A stretch of 64,000 nucleotides of DNA from Clostridia bacterium (GCA_017543905.1 JAFYFC010000044.1:1-64000), one strand, 5' to 3'. Positions 26,719 through 36,049 are shown, numbered from the stretch's first letter. The notes: generated from the letters alone by a model not told the origin. Numbers and translations are program-made.

Positions 26719-26797
26719 AATGCTCCGCCTCCGTTTTTTGATTGCGAATTATATCACGCCAAAGGCGCGTTTGAGTTTAGCGCATGCGTTTTTTGTG

Positions 26798-27664
26798 CTA
26801 ATTTTTGTAAGGCGTCTCCGTCACGACGCGCTCCGGACGGGTTTCGAGAAGGGCGGGGTTTTGCAGGAGCTTTTTGAAGTACATGAAGCCCTGCGTATAG
26901 GACGCGCCGCCGCACACGCGCTCGTCCGTGACTATGCGCAGCGGTATCACGGGCTTTGAGCTTACGCCGTCCTTATTGAACACCGGCTGCTTTTCTATCC
27001 TGCCCATCGCGACGAATATGGTGGTGTTGCCGAAATTGTACAGGTGATGATACAGTGACGGCATGCCGATAGAGGCCATGTTGGTTATGAACATCGAGCA
27101 GTGGAAGGGGCTTACGTCGTACAGCCACTGCGGCAGCAGGCCGTACCTGTCCAAAAACCGCGCCAGCCACACCACGCCCTGCACGAGTATGCGCCTGTGC
27201 ACGAGCTTGGAGGCGAAGTTCACCGTGCTGTTGTCCTCGTCCGCGTCCGTGCCCTGCTTTACCTCGCGGGTGATTATGTCGTCCACCTCGTCCAGCGTCA
27301 TGTCCGGGCTGAAATTCATTTTGATGAGCGCCTCGTCCAGGTTTTCCTTGTCCTTGGAATTGCGCAGCACCGTAAGCGACACCACTATACGGTTTCTCGC
27401 GAACACCTGCTTGTTCATGATAAAGCGGTTGAGCGCCGGATACTGCGACATCGCGCGCACATACGCGCCGATTATCACCGCCATGAAGGACACCTTTTTG
27501 CCCTCCAGCGAGCGCTTGCGTATGTACGCGGCGATCGGCTCGTAATCCACGCTGTCGTTTATGAGATTCGAGGCGTCGTTGCGCGTTTTCATGATAAAGG
27601 GCATAAACTGTACGATAGGGTCTATATCCTCAAGTCTGCGTCCGTCGGGTCTGCGTCCGAACAT
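26798..27664 (-). CDS. 2-oxoacid dehydrogenase E2-like acyltransferase (catalytic domain only)
   Basis: A 288-residue protein of the CoA-dependent acyltransferase fold without lipoyl or subunit-binding domains. The segments VSFMAVIIGAYVRAM, NRIVVSLTVLRNSKD and PLRIVTDERVCGG follow the E2 pattern. The usual DHRxxDG is DERVCGG, so the catalytic His is replaced by Glu and the Asp by Gly. Similar stand-alone proteins are common in Clostridia with unknown role. The start at 27664 is preferred over 27670 because GAGGAG is then 8 nt away. Confidence 0.72.
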   Translation of the reverse strand: MFGRRPDGRRLEDIDPIVQFMPFIMKTRNDASNLINDSVDYEPIAAYIRKRSLEGKKVSFMAVIIGAYVRAMSQYPALNRFIMNKQVFARNRIVVSLTVLRNSKDKENLDEALIKMNFSPDMTLDEVDDIITREVKQGTDADEDNSTVNFASKLVHRRILVQGVVWLARFLDRYGLLPQWLYDVSPFHCSMFITNMASIGMPSLYHHLYNFGNTTIFVAMGRIEKQPVFNKDGVSSKPVIPLRIVTDERVCGGASYTQGFMYFKKLLQNPALLETRPERVVTETPYKN

Positions 27665-27815
27665 AAGCATATCTCCTCTTTTATCGCGTTTTCTGAATTA
27701 TCGCACACGCCGAACGAAATTTCAACCCCGAAAGCGCAAAATATATCGAAAATGCGCCCGCGCAGGCAGGAAATTTACTTGCGCCGCTTGAATTATATAA
27801 ATTTGAGGTGATACA

Positions 27816-28364
27816 ATGAAAGACGCGGAACTCAGGGAGACGGTGATCTCCCGCGAACAGCTGTTCAGGGGCAAAATACTGGACGTGCAGAAATGGACGG
27901 TGCGGCTGCCTGACGGCGGGGAAGCCCTGCGCGAGGTGGCTCTGCACAAGGGCGCCGCCGCGGTGGTGCCGGTGGACGCGGACGGCTGCACGTATCTCGT
28001 TAGGCAGTACCGCGTGCCGTTTGACGAGATACTTACCGAAATCCCCGCCGGAAAGCTGGACTTCGAGGGCGAGGACAGGCTGGACGCCGCCAAACGCGAG
28101 CTCAGGGAAGAAACCGGCTTCAGCGCCGACAAGTGGACGCATCTGACCGACATGGTGTCCTCCCCCGGCTTCACGAACGAGCTGATAGGCATATACATGG
28201 CGGAGGGGCTCAAAAGCGGCCAGACCGATCCCGACGAGGACGAGTTTCTGGAGCTTGTGAAAATGCCGCTGAGCGAGGCGGCAGCTCTCGCCAGAGCGGG
28301 CAAATTCACCGACGCCAAAACGATAATCGGACTGCTGCTGGCGGACGCCTGTCTCAGCGTCTGA
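27816..28364 (+). CDS. Nudix hydrolase, ADP-ribose pyrophosphatase type
   Basis: A 182-residue protein with a Nudix box (G-KLDFE-GEDRLDAAKRELREETGF) preceded by LVRQYRVPFDEILTEIPAGK, the arrangement of NudF-type ADP-ribose/ADP-sugar pyrophosphatases. Cytoplasmic. GAGGTGAT lies just before ATG. First gene of a six-gene plus-strand operon in which gaps are 0-39 nt. Confidence 0.9.
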   Translation: MKDAELRETVISREQLFRGKILDVQKWTVRLPDGGEALREVALHKGAAAVVPVDADGCTYLVRQYRVPFDEILTEIPAGKLDFEGEDRLDAAKRELREETGFSADKWTHLTDMVSSPGFTNELIGIYMAEGLKSGQTDPDEDEFLELVKMPLSEAAALARAGKFTDAKTIIGLLLADACLSV

Positions 28365-28380
28365 GCGTAAGGAAGATTTT

Positions 28381-30096
28381 ATGTATAAAAGACTGGCATG
28401 CGACTGGTTTTTGTCCTGCGCCGACATAAAGCGCATACGTCTGGACGCGCCCAAATGCGTGGCCGAGGCGCTGGCTGACGCGGGCGTTATAAGCCAGAAC
28501 GCGGATTATCTGTCCCGCAGGGCGGACGAATGGATTTACCGCCGCGCGTGGACGTACGGCGCGGGCTTCGACAGACCCGCTGGCGAAGGCAGAGTGTTCA
28601 TACGCCTGACGGGCCTGCGCGGCGAATACCGCGTGCTTATAAACGGCGGCGAGGCGGCGCGCGGAAGCGGCGCGATAGCCGAGTTCGAGGCGACCGCGCT
28701 GCTTAACGACATAAACCGCATGGAAATAGTGTTCGAGCCCGCGGGTACGCAGACGCTGCATCCGGACACGGGCTTTGAGGGCGCGGCGAGCTTCCGCTGC
28801 TGCGGACAGGCGGCCGTGACCGCGCTGCGCGCAATAAGCGCCGCAAGCGGCACGCAGGTATTCGCGGCGCTGGAGCTTGCCGAGGAAACGCAGACGGAGC
28901 TCAAAATCACGATAACGAATTCGGACGGCGAGTTCACGGACGTGTATACGGACCGGCTGGGTCCCGGCTATATGCCGGTATTGCGCGAGGGGCTGCACGC
29001 ATTAAAGCCGCTTGAAACAAACACCGTGAGCGCAGAGGTCCGCGGCGCGGACGGCACATGCGACAAAACGACGCTGTACGTGTATCCGCCGGACGAAAGC
29101 GTGCCCGCGCGCGGCTTCGTGGGCGGCAGCGAAAGCCTGATGGGGCTGGGCGAGGACGCGGGCGCAAACGCCGCGTTCACCTGCGACGAGGAAGCAAGCG
29201 CCGCGTTCATGCTGCTGTCTTCGCGCCACGCGCTGCCCGCGCTTGTGCTGGGAAGCACGCTGCCTGTGCGCGCGCGGGACGCGCTGCTGCCTGAGGATTT
29301 GCTGCTTGAGGTGATCAAAACCGAAAGCGCGCTCGACGGCGACGAAATGTGGTATCTTACAGACGCGCGGCGCGAATGCTGGGACGAGGCGAAAAAGCAC
29401 GTGCCCTCCGGAAGCCTTGCGAATATTATCGCCTACACCCGCTACGAGCAGGCCGTGGACATAAAAAACAAGTGTCTGGACGCAAGGCTTGAAAAACGCG
29501 CCTTCGCGCTGGCGGACGCGGAGGGCTTTTATTCCTCCCCCGCCTCCTGCGCGCTGCTGGATACGCCGGACAGAGCGCGTCCCGCGTGCTTCGCGCTTAC
29601 GGGCGCGTGGCAGGAAAAATACGCCTTCACCCGCGCGCCCAAAAGCCTGCCCGCGGACGGCGTGTTTTCCTGCGGGGTGTACTGCGTGGGCGATACGCCC
29701 TTCGAAAAGGGCCTGAGCGTACGCGTAAGCGCCTTCGCGCTCGACGGGCATATGATAAGCTCCACCGCCTTCCCGGCCTGTGAAGGCAGCGTGGGGCGCT
29801 TTACGGTGGAGCTGCCGCCGGACGGCTGCGCGATTATCAGAAGCGAGCTCATGCGTTCGAGCGAGACGCTTACGGTATCGGACGAGGCGGTGTTCGCGCC
29901 GGGCAAGGCGTACGAAAGCCTGCCGGGCACGCAGCTGCTTATAGACGAAAACCGCGTTTCGAACGCGGGACAGACCGCGGCGGTAGGCGTATGCGTGCCG
30001 GGCGCGGGTTACTTCGGCTGCCTGCTGCCGGGAGAATACGTAACCTCCGACCGGGGCAGCGCGACGCTCACCGAGGGACTGAATATTTATATCTGA
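28381..30096 (+). CDS. GH2/beta-mannosidase-like protein without a catalytic barrel
   Basis: A 571-residue cytoplasmic protein. Residues ~1-125 resemble the galactose-binding-like sandwich that opens GH2 beta-mannosidases (EWIYRRAWTY, VFIRLTGLRGEYRVLINGGE, DINRMEIVFEP). The following part looks like beta-sandwich domains (LELAEETQTELKITITNSDG). I see no (beta/alpha)8 barrel with paired catalytic glutamates, and the length is too short for full GH2 mannosidases. It may be a sugar-binding relative or belong to an unassigned glycoside hydrolase family. It precedes an oxidoreductase gene by 13 nt. Confidence 0.5.
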   Translation: MYKRLACDWFLSCADIKRIRLDAPKCVAEALADAGVISQNADYLSRRADEWIYRRAWTYGAGFDRPAGEGRVFIRLTGLRGEYRVLINGGEAARGSGAIAEFEATALLNDINRMEIVFEPAGTQTLHPDTGFEGAASFRCCGQAAVTALRAISAASGTQVFAALELAEETQTELKITITNSDGEFTDVYTDRLGPGYMPVLREGLHALKPLETNTVSAEVRGADGTCDKTTLYVYPPDESVPARGFVGGSESLMGLGEDAGANAAFTCDEEASAAFMLLSSRHALPALVLGSTLPVRARDALLPEDLLLEVIKTESALDGDEMWYLTDARRECWDEAKKHVPSGSLANIIAYTRYEQAVDIKNKCLDARLEKRAFALADAEGFYSSPASCALLDTPDRARPACFALTGAWQEKYAFTRAPKSLPADGVFSCGVYCVGDTPFEKGLSVRVSAFALDGHMISSTAFPACEGSVGRFTVELPPDGCAIIRSELMRSSETLTVSDEAVFAPGKAYESLPGTQLLIDENRVSNAGQTAAVGVCVPGAGYFGCLLPGEYVTSDRGSATLTEGLNIYI

Positions 30097-30109
30097 CGGA
30101 GGCGCAAAT

Positions 30110-31147
30110 ATGGAAAAAATAAAGGTTGCCATAATCGGAGCGGGAAACATCGCGCGCAGCGCGCATCTGCCCGCCTACATGAAGCGCAGCGACGTAGAGC
30201 TGACCGCTATCGCGGACGTAAACCTCGCCCGCGCGCAGGAGACCGCCCAAAGGTTCGGCATACCCAAGGCGTTCGCCTCCACCGAGGAGCTGCTTGCGGG
30301 CGCGGAGTGCGACTATGTGGACATCTGCGTATGGAACCGCGCGCACAGCGAATGCGCGATACCCGCCGCACGCGCGGGCAAGGCGATACTGTGCGAAAAG
30401 CCGCTGGCCATAAATCTCGAGCACGCGCTCAGGATGCAGCAGGAGATCGAAAAGGCGGGCGTGCCCTTCATGCTCGCGGTGCCCACGCGCTACACGCCGC
30501 AGGCGATGATGCTGCGTGAAATGGTGGACAACGGCGACTTCGGCGAAATATACTACGCCAAAACCGCCTATACCAGACGGCGCGGCACGCCCTACGGCTG
30601 GTTTACCGACACGTCGAAATCCGGCGGCGGCCCCGTTATAGACATAGGCGTGCACTGCATAGACCGCACGTGGTACCTGATGGGCTGCCCGAAGCCCGTG
30701 CGCGTGAGCGCGTCCACAAGCTACGCCATAGGCAACTTCAAAACGAAGGGCGTTGAGCGCTGGCGCGCGCTGGACAGCGACGTGACCGCCTTCGACACCG
30801 AGGACAGCGCCTGCGGCGTGGTGCACTTCGAAAACGGCGCGAGTCTGCTGTTTGAGGTAAGCTGGGCGCTGAACGCGCCGGGCGAGAGCTTTACGCAGAT
30901 CTGCGGCAGCAAGGCGGGCGCGCGCATGGACCCGCTGGTTATATACACGGAGCAGAACGGCTACCTGACCGACAACACCCCCTCTCCCGGCAAAAACGAC
31001 ATGTTCTACGAGGAGATAGACCACTTCATCCACTGTCTGCGCACGGGCGAAAAGCCGAAGAGCGACCTTAATCAGGCGGTGACCATGCAGCGCATACTGC
31101 AGGGAATATACGATTCCGCCAGGCTGCACAGGGAAGTAGAGATTTAA
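30110..31147 (+). CDS. Gfo/Idh/MocA-family oxidoreductase
   Basis: A 345-residue NAD(P)-dependent dehydrogenase. The N-terminal Rossmann fold has VAIIGAGNIARSAHLPAY, the signature Lys is in CEKPLAIN (about residue 97), and GGGPVIDIGVHCID carries the catalytic His/Asp region. Members oxidise or epimerise sugars and inositols. Together with the GH2-like gene it suggests processing of a glycan-derived sugar (inference). GGAGG lies upstream of ATG. Confidence 0.92.
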   Translation: MEKIKVAIIGAGNIARSAHLPAYMKRSDVELTAIADVNLARAQETAQRFGIPKAFASTEELLAGAECDYVDICVWNRAHSECAIPAARAGKAILCEKPLAINLEHALRMQQEIEKAGVPFMLAVPTRYTPQAMMLREMVDNGDFGEIYYAKTAYTRRRGTPYGWFTDTSKSGGGPVIDIGVHCIDRTWYLMGCPKPVRVSASTSYAIGNFKTKGVERWRALDSDVTAFDTEDSACGVVHFENGASLLFEVSWALNAPGESFTQICGSKAGARMDPLVIYTEQNGYLTDNTPSPGKNDMFYEEIDHFIHCLRTGEKPKSDLNQAVTMQRILQGIYDSARLHREVEI

Positions 31148-31186
31148 GGCGCGAAAAGAACCGCGCCGGGAGCGGAAAGTTCGTTT

Positions 31187-31765
31187 ATGTTTGAAAGAAG
31201 CCTCTTCAGCATCATGCCGGTGCTCGAGACCGAGCGCCTGCTTTTGCGAAAAATGGAAATGCGGGACGCGCAGGATATGTACGAGTATTCGCGCGACCCG
31301 CTCGTTGCGAAATACGTGCTGTGGGAAGCGCACTCAAGCGTGTCCGACACGAAGGGCTACATCCGCTACATGCTCAGAAAGTACCGAAACGGCGAGCCCT
31401 CCTCCTGGTGCATAGTCGAAAAGGCGACGGACAAGGTCGTAGGCACGATAGGCTATATGTGGTATCAGCAGGACAACAGCGCCTGCGAGGTGGGCTATTC
31501 GCTCGCGCGCAAATGCTGGAACAGGGGTTATATGACCGAGGCGCTGAAGGCGGTTCTGGACTACTCGTTCCGGGAGCTGGGCATAAACCGCGTGGAGGCG
31601 CAGCACGAAACGGAAAACCCCGCCTCCGGCGCGGTGATGCGCAAATGCGGCATGGCGAAGGAGGGCACGCTGCGCAGCCGCCTTTACAACAAGGGCAGGT
31701 ACGTGGACGTGGATCTGTACTCGATACTCAGACAGGAGTATCTTTCCAAAACGCGCAAGGCATAA
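31187..31765 (+). CDS. GNAT N-acetyltransferase (RimJ/RimL type)
   Basis: A 192-residue acetyltransferase with LETERLLLRKMEMRDA, acetyl-CoA-binding ARKCWNRGYMTEALKAVLDY and the ending ENPASGAVMRKCGM. It resembles ribosomal-protein or drug/small-molecule acetyltransferases; the substrate is unknown. A 39-nt gap separates it from the oxidoreductase gene, the widest inside this operon. Confidence 0.9.
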   Translation: MFERSLFSIMPVLETERLLLRKMEMRDAQDMYEYSRDPLVAKYVLWEAHSSVSDTKGYIRYMLRKYRNGEPSSWCIVEKATDKVVGTIGYMWYQQDNSACEVGYSLARKCWNRGYMTEALKAVLDYSFRELGINRVEAQHETENPASGAVMRKCGMAKEGTLRSRLYNKGRYVDVDLYSILRQEYLSKTRKA

Positions 31766-31778
31766 AAACGGAGGCAGC

Positions 31779-32597
31779 ATGATACGCTCTAACCCGCATA
31801 CGCATACCGATTACGTGGACGGCAAAAGCAGCGCGCGCGAGCAGGTGCTTAAGGCGCTCAGTCTGGGCTTTACGTCGCTGGGCTTTACGGAGCACGCGTG
31901 TCAGGACGATTTCGATCCCGCCTACGGGCTTAAAAGCATACACCGGCAGGCGTATATGGACGAGCTCGCCGCGCTGAAGGCCGAATTCGCGCCCCAAATC
32001 AAGATATATATCGGCTTCGAGGTGGATCGCCTGTCCTCCGAAACAGGCGAGGGCGCGGATTACCTGCTCGCCGCGAACCACTACATCGGCACGGTGGGCG
32101 GCGAGTTCGCGGAGATAGACACCGAGGGCATCGGCCCCTACGCCGAGCGCGCGTGCGGCGGCGACTGGGCAAGCGTGATACGCACGTATTTCAGCGATTA
32201 CGCGGGCTTCGTCGAAAAATCGAAACCGGACATAATCGCGCACTTCGACCTGATAGTCAAGCACAACCGCACGGGGCACTGGTTCGACGAAGGCGCGGAC
32301 ACGTTCCTGCGTCCGGGCTACGAGGCGCTTGAGCGCATGATAAAGGCGTGCGACGTGCTGGAGGTGAACACGGGCGGCATGGTGCGCTCAAATCAGCCCT
32401 GTCCATATCCCGTCATGCCGTTTATGAAATACTGGCGCGAGCTGGGTGGCAAAGTCATCCCCTCCTCGGACTGCCATCTTTCAAAATACCTCGACGCGAA
32501 ATTCGACGCCGCGGAGGACTGGATGCGCGAAGCGGGCTACAAGGAGTATCTCACGCTGAGCGCGGGAGACGGACTTTTCGAAACGCACAAACTGTAA
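31779..32597 (+). CDS. PHP-domain phosphatase (HisK-type histidinol-phosphatase family)
   Basis: A 272-residue protein with PHP metal-binding motifs: HTHTDYVDG at the N-terminus, GFTEHA, GFEVDRLS, a DIIAHFDLIVKHN block and SSDCH near the C-terminus. The family contains the histidinol-phosphatase HisK and other phosphoesterases. No other his genes are nearby, so another sugar- or nucleotide-phosphate substrate is possible. GGAGG lies 5-7 nt upstream. Confidence 0.85.
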   Translation: MIRSNPHTHTDYVDGKSSAREQVLKALSLGFTSLGFTEHACQDDFDPAYGLKSIHRQAYMDELAALKAEFAPQIKIYIGFEVDRLSSETGEGADYLLAANHYIGTVGGEFAEIDTEGIGPYAERACGGDWASVIRTYFSDYAGFVEKSKPDIIAHFDLIVKHNRTGHWFDEGADTFLRPGYEALERMIKACDVLEVNTGGMVRSNQPCPYPVMPFMKYWRELGGKVIPSSDCHLSKYLDAKFDAAEDWMREAGYKEYLTLSAGDGLFETHKL

Positions 32598-33719
32598 ATG
32601 GAATTCCCCCGTCTTGCACAATTCATATACTCTCTTTGCGGGAGTCTGCTGCCCGGCGGCGACGTGCGCGTATACCGCGGCGGAGAGCCGCTGCTTAAGT
32701 ATTTCTGCGGCTGCTCCGACGAGGAAAACGACGTGCCCGTAAACGGAAAAGAGCTGTATCTGGGCTACTCGGTCACAAAGCTCATGACCGTCGTCTGCGC
32801 GCTCAGGGCGTGCGAGGACGGATTATTAAATTTAAACGCCCCGCTTTCCGAATACATGCCGGAATTTGCGCATATGCGCGTAAAGGACGCGCGCGGAAAC
32901 GCGGAGCTTCCTCTTAAGACGCCCATACTCGTACGCCACCTGCTTACAATGAGCGCGGGCTTCGGCGCGGACATGGCCTTCGCGCAGGGCAGGGACACGC
33001 TTTCCGCCGTGCGCGCGCTGGCGAAGCAGCCGCTTTTGTGCGAGCCGGGCACGCACTGGATATACGGCGTGTGCCACGACGTGCTGGGCGCAGTGCTCGA
33101 ATGCGTATACGGCATACGGCTAAGAGAGATTTTCGCCAAACTGCTGTACGCGCCGCTGGGGCTTTCAAATACCCGCTTTTTGTCCGAAATACGCGACATA
33201 TCCGAAATAGCGCCGCTGTACAAAGCAAAAAACGGGACCTACGAGCGCGTAGCGCTGGATTACACCTACGCTCCCTCGCCCGCCTACGACAGCGGCGGCG
33301 CCGGCATCGTGACCTGCGCGGAGGACTACAGCCGCTTTCTGGACGCGCTCGCGTCGGGAAAATTGCTTCGTCCCGAGACGCTGCGCATCCTGCGCGCGGA
33401 CTGCCTGAGCCCCGATATGCGCCGCGATTTCAACTGGCCGCAGTGCCGGGGCTATTCCTTCGGGCTGGGCCTGAGAGTGCCGCCAAAGCCCGCCGATAAC
33501 GAAACGCACGCACGCGCACGCGCGGCGGGCGGAGATCTGCTGCCGGACGGCGCGGCGGTGCGCGACTGCGGCTGGGGCGGCGCGGCGGGCGCGTATACGC
33601 TGATCGATTTCGAAACCCGCACGAGCCTGTGCTTTTTTGCCCACGTGCTCGGCGCGGACGAAACGCTTCTGCACCTCGGCATCCGGGACGCGTTTTACGC
33701 GGACATGCGTTCGAAATAA
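32598..33719 (+). CDS. Serine hydrolase of the beta-lactamase/esterase (class C) family
   Basis: A 373-residue protein whose ATG follows the PHP stop codon without a gap. The active-site SxxK is SVTK in LGYSVTKLMTVV (about residue 57). A Tyr-Thr-Tyr segment (DYTYAPSP) may supply the catalytic Tyr, and GWGGAAG occupies the KTG-equivalent place. No signal peptide is seen, so a cytoplasmic esterase or peptidase role is more likely than beta-lactam resistance. Confidence 0.85.
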   Translation: MEFPRLAQFIYSLCGSLLPGGDVRVYRGGEPLLKYFCGCSDEENDVPVNGKELYLGYSVTKLMTVVCALRACEDGLLNLNAPLSEYMPEFAHMRVKDARGNAELPLKTPILVRHLLTMSAGFGADMAFAQGRDTLSAVRALAKQPLLCEPGTHWIYGVCHDVLGAVLECVYGIRLREIFAKLLYAPLGLSNTRFLSEIRDISEIAPLYKAKNGTYERVALDYTYAPSPAYDSGGAGIVTCAEDYSRFLDALASGKLLRPETLRILRADCLSPDMRRDFNWPQCRGYSFGLGLRVPPKPADNETHARARAAGGDLLPDGAAVRDCGWGGAAGAYTLIDFETRTSLCFFAHVLGADETLLHLGIRDAFYADMRSK

Positions 33720-33823
33720 ACGGAAATTCGTTTCTATCAGCATGGTTTCCGCCGCTTTTGCAGCGCGCGAAAGCTTGCGGACAGCCGCTTTCTTCGTTTT
33801 TTAGCCGGAAGGCGATCCGTATC

Positions 33824-33852
33824 TTGCGCATTTTTGTGATTTTTGTTATAAT
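33824..33852 (+). promoter_or_regulatory. Promoter of the DUF6273 protein gene
   Basis: TTGCGC (33824-33829), 17-nt spacer, TATAAT (33847-33852), 30 nt before the start codon. The -10 box is perfect and the -35 box partial. Confidence 0.7.
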
Positions 33853-33881
33853 GCGCCTATAAACACGCGGAGGTATTAAGT

Positions 33882-35522
33882 ATGAAACGCATAATATCCT
33901 CACTGCTGGTATTGGTTTTTGCCCTGTGCGCCTTCACGCATGCCGAGGTGATGAGCTCGGCGCAGAAGGAAAGGCTGTACGTGAACACGGTATCGGAGCT
34001 CGAAACGTATCTTGAAACCGGGTATGACGACGTCATGCGTATAAACGCGATAAAAAAGCAGTTCGGCGAGCTGGGCGGCTACGCGAAAAGCCGCGAATTC
34101 GCCAGCTACGCGGCGGTGCTTGCGTACATAGCAGGAAACGATTTCGGGTATCGCTCACGGATAGAGCTGGAGCTGCTGGTCGGCGACGCCGATTTCGAAC
34201 GCTACATAGAAAAGAATTTTGAGGACAGCCCTATCTGCTCAGCCGCCAGATTGGCTTTATACTACGAAGGGCGCAGCGCCGAAAACGAGGGCGATACCGC
34301 CGCCGCAGCCGAAAAATACAGGGAGGCGGGCTCGTTTTTCGACGCGCGGGTGCGTCTGCTTTCGCTGACGCTTGAAAGCGACAAATCCGCCTACGACGCT
34401 GCCATGGCGGCGCTTAATGCGGGCGATTTCGCGGGCGCGTATTTCGGCTTTATGAGCAGCCACAACTATAACGACGACGCGGAAGCGTATATGAAAACGA
34501 TCACCGACTATATCGGCTACACGCCGGAAAACGAAAAGGACAACCCCGGCAGCGTAAAAAACCTGAAGGTAAACTCCGTTGATACCGACTCCGTCACTCT
34601 TAGCTGGGACAAGGCCGCGCACGCGACGAGCTATACCGTGGAATACAGAAAGCCCGGCAACGCCACGTGGACGAACGCGGGCAGCACGGCGAACACTTCG
34701 TATACCGTCAGCGGACTCGATACGAACAAGGCGTACGACTTCCGCGTGACGGCGTACGCGAACAGATTTGAAACGCAGGGCGCGCAGCTTTCCTCCGTGC
34801 TCACCGCCGCGCCTACTCCCACGCCTACGCCTAAACCTACCCCGACGCCCACTCCGAAGCCCACACCCACGCCTACACCCGCTCCCAAGGTAAAAGTAGG
34901 GGACATTGTCACCTTCGGCTCCTACGAGCAGGACAATAATACCTCTAACGGCAAGGAGCCCATCGAATGGGAAGTACTTGATATCGAAAGCGACGGTACC
35001 TGCCTGCTTATAAGCAGATACGCGCTGGATTGCAGAACGTACAATAAAGAGGAAAAAGACGTAACGTGGGAGAGCTGCACGCTCAGAAGCTGGCTCAAAA
35101 ACACATTTTATAATAACGCCTTCAACACGACCGAGCGCGGCAAGATAGTTGTCACTAAGAACAAAAACGCCAATAACCCCGTATACGGCACGCAGGGCGG
35201 GAACGACACGAGCGATTACGTGTTCCTACTCAGCCTTGATGAGATAGAAAAGTATTACAACATAAATAAAAAAAACACCTGGGATAAGTCTTATTGGAGA
35301 GGTGAAGACCGGCTTATAAAGCAGCCCACTGCGTACGCAAAAGCGCAGGGCGCATGGTATCACAGCAGTAACGGTGCGTGTTGGTGGTGGCTTCGCTCCC
35401 CCGGCTCCGCCTCCGTGTTCGCCGCCATTGTCGACCGCTATGGCTCTGTCTACGTTAGTGGCCGCGATGTCGACTCCACTGACTTCAGCGTCGTCCCCGC
35501 CGTGCGTGCCCGGCTTTTCTAA
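33882..35522 (+). CDS. Secreted protein: helical domain, FnIII, Pro-Thr linker, DUF6273
   Basis: A 546-residue protein with a signal peptide (SSLLVLVFALCAFTHA). A helical, repeat-like region (~25-205) is followed by a fibronectin type III domain (~223-305, VNSVDTDSVTLSWDKA), a Thr-Pro/Lys-Pro linker of about 30 residues, and a DUF6273 domain (~340-546) with IVTFGSYEQ, EWEVLDIE, LRSWLKNTFY and WWWLRSPGS. DUF6273 resembles C-type-lectin-like folds and is common in gut Clostridia. The last ~40 residues have an unusual run of NNC/NNT codons, discussed under findings. It probably acts outside the cell in binding. Convergent with ogt; the stop codons overlap. Confidence 0.85.
   Translation: MKRIISSLLVLVFALCAFTHAEVMSSAQKERLYVNTVSELETYLETGYDDVMRINAIKKQFGELGGYAKSREFASYAAVLAYIAGNDFGYRSRIELELLVGDADFERYIEKNFEDSPICSAARLALYYEGRSAENEGDTAAAAEKYREAGSFFDARVRLLSLTLESDKSAYDAAMAALNAGDFAGAYFGFMSSHNYNDDAEAYMKTITDYIGYTPENEKDNPGSVKNLKVNSVDTDSVTLSWDKAAHATSYTVEYRKPGNATWTNAGSTANTSYTVSGLDTNKAYDFRVTAYANRFETQGAQLSSVLTAAPTPTPTPKPTPTPTPKPTPTPTPAPKVKVGDIVTFGSYEQDNNTSNGKEPIEWEVLDIESDGTCLLISRYALDCRTYNKEEKDVTWESCTLRSWLKNTFYNNAFNTTERGKIVVTKNKNANNPVYGTQGGNDTSDYVFLLSLDEIEKYYNINKKNTWDKSYWRGEDRLIKQPTAYAKAQGAWYHSSNGACWWWLRSPGSASVFAAIVDRYGSVYVSGRDVDSTDFSVVPAVRARLF
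35394..35519 (+). other. Candidate variable region of a diversity-generating retroelement target
   Basis: Within the DUF6273 domain, after WWWLRSPG, nearly every codon that differs from a Gly/Val/Ala framework ends in C or T (TCC, TTC, ATT, GAC, CGC, TAT, TAC, AGT, GAT, ACT, AGC). This is the pattern left when adenines of AAC/AAT template codons are randomised. The segment ends in a GC-rich stretch coding VPAVRARLF. No reverse transcriptase or template repeat is in this window, so the retroelement would have to be elsewhere. Confidence 0.5.
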
Positions 35523-36049
35523 TCTAAATCCAATAATCCCGTAGAGAAGCTGTCCTTCCACGCGCCCTCGAGCCGGAGCAGCTTCTCTTTTCTGTCCAGT
35601 CCGCCCGCGTAGCCGCCAAGGCTGCCGTGCGCGCCTGTCACGCGGTGACAGGGCACGATCAGCGAGATCGGGTTTCTGCCCACCGCGCCGCCGACCGCCT
35701 GCGCGGACATGCGCGCTATGCCGCGCAGGCGCGCAATTTTTCGCGCAATATCCGCGTAGGTCGTAACGCTGCCGTAGGGTACGGCGAGCAGCAGACGCCA
35801 GACCTCGTTTTGAAACAGCGTGCCGCACAAACGTATATTCGGCGTGAACTCCGGCTCCCGTCCTGCAAAATATATGTCCAGCCAGCGCGCGGTCTGCTTA
35901 AGCACAGGCTCAGCGCCTGTTCCCCTCTGCGCGCCTGACGCGTTTGGCGCGTTTTTCTGCCCCTCGAACCACAGCCCCGTCAGCGCGTCTCCCTCAGAGG
36001 AAAGCAGTATGCCGCCCAGCGGCGACGGATACAGGTACGTACGCCTCAT
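35519..36049 (-). CDS. ogt: Methylated-DNA--protein-cysteine methyltransferase
   Basis: A 176-residue DNA repair protein that removes alkyl groups from O6-alkylguanine onto its own Cys. The active site PCHRV (Cys near 134) and GGYAGGLDRKEKLLRLEG are present, as is the Arg-finger region ARMSAQAVGGAVGRNP. AAAGGAG lies 7 nt before the ATG at 36049, which also starts the family's usual N-terminus (RRTYLYPSPLG). Confidence 0.93.
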   Translation of the reverse strand: MRRTYLYPSPLGGILLSSEGDALTGLWFEGQKNAPNASGAQRGTGAEPVLKQTARWLDIYFAGREPEFTPNIRLCGTLFQNEVWRLLLAVPYGSVTTYADIARKIARLRGIARMSAQAVGGAVGRNPISLIVPCHRVTGAHGSLGGYAGGLDRKEKLLRLEGAWKDSFSTGLLDLD

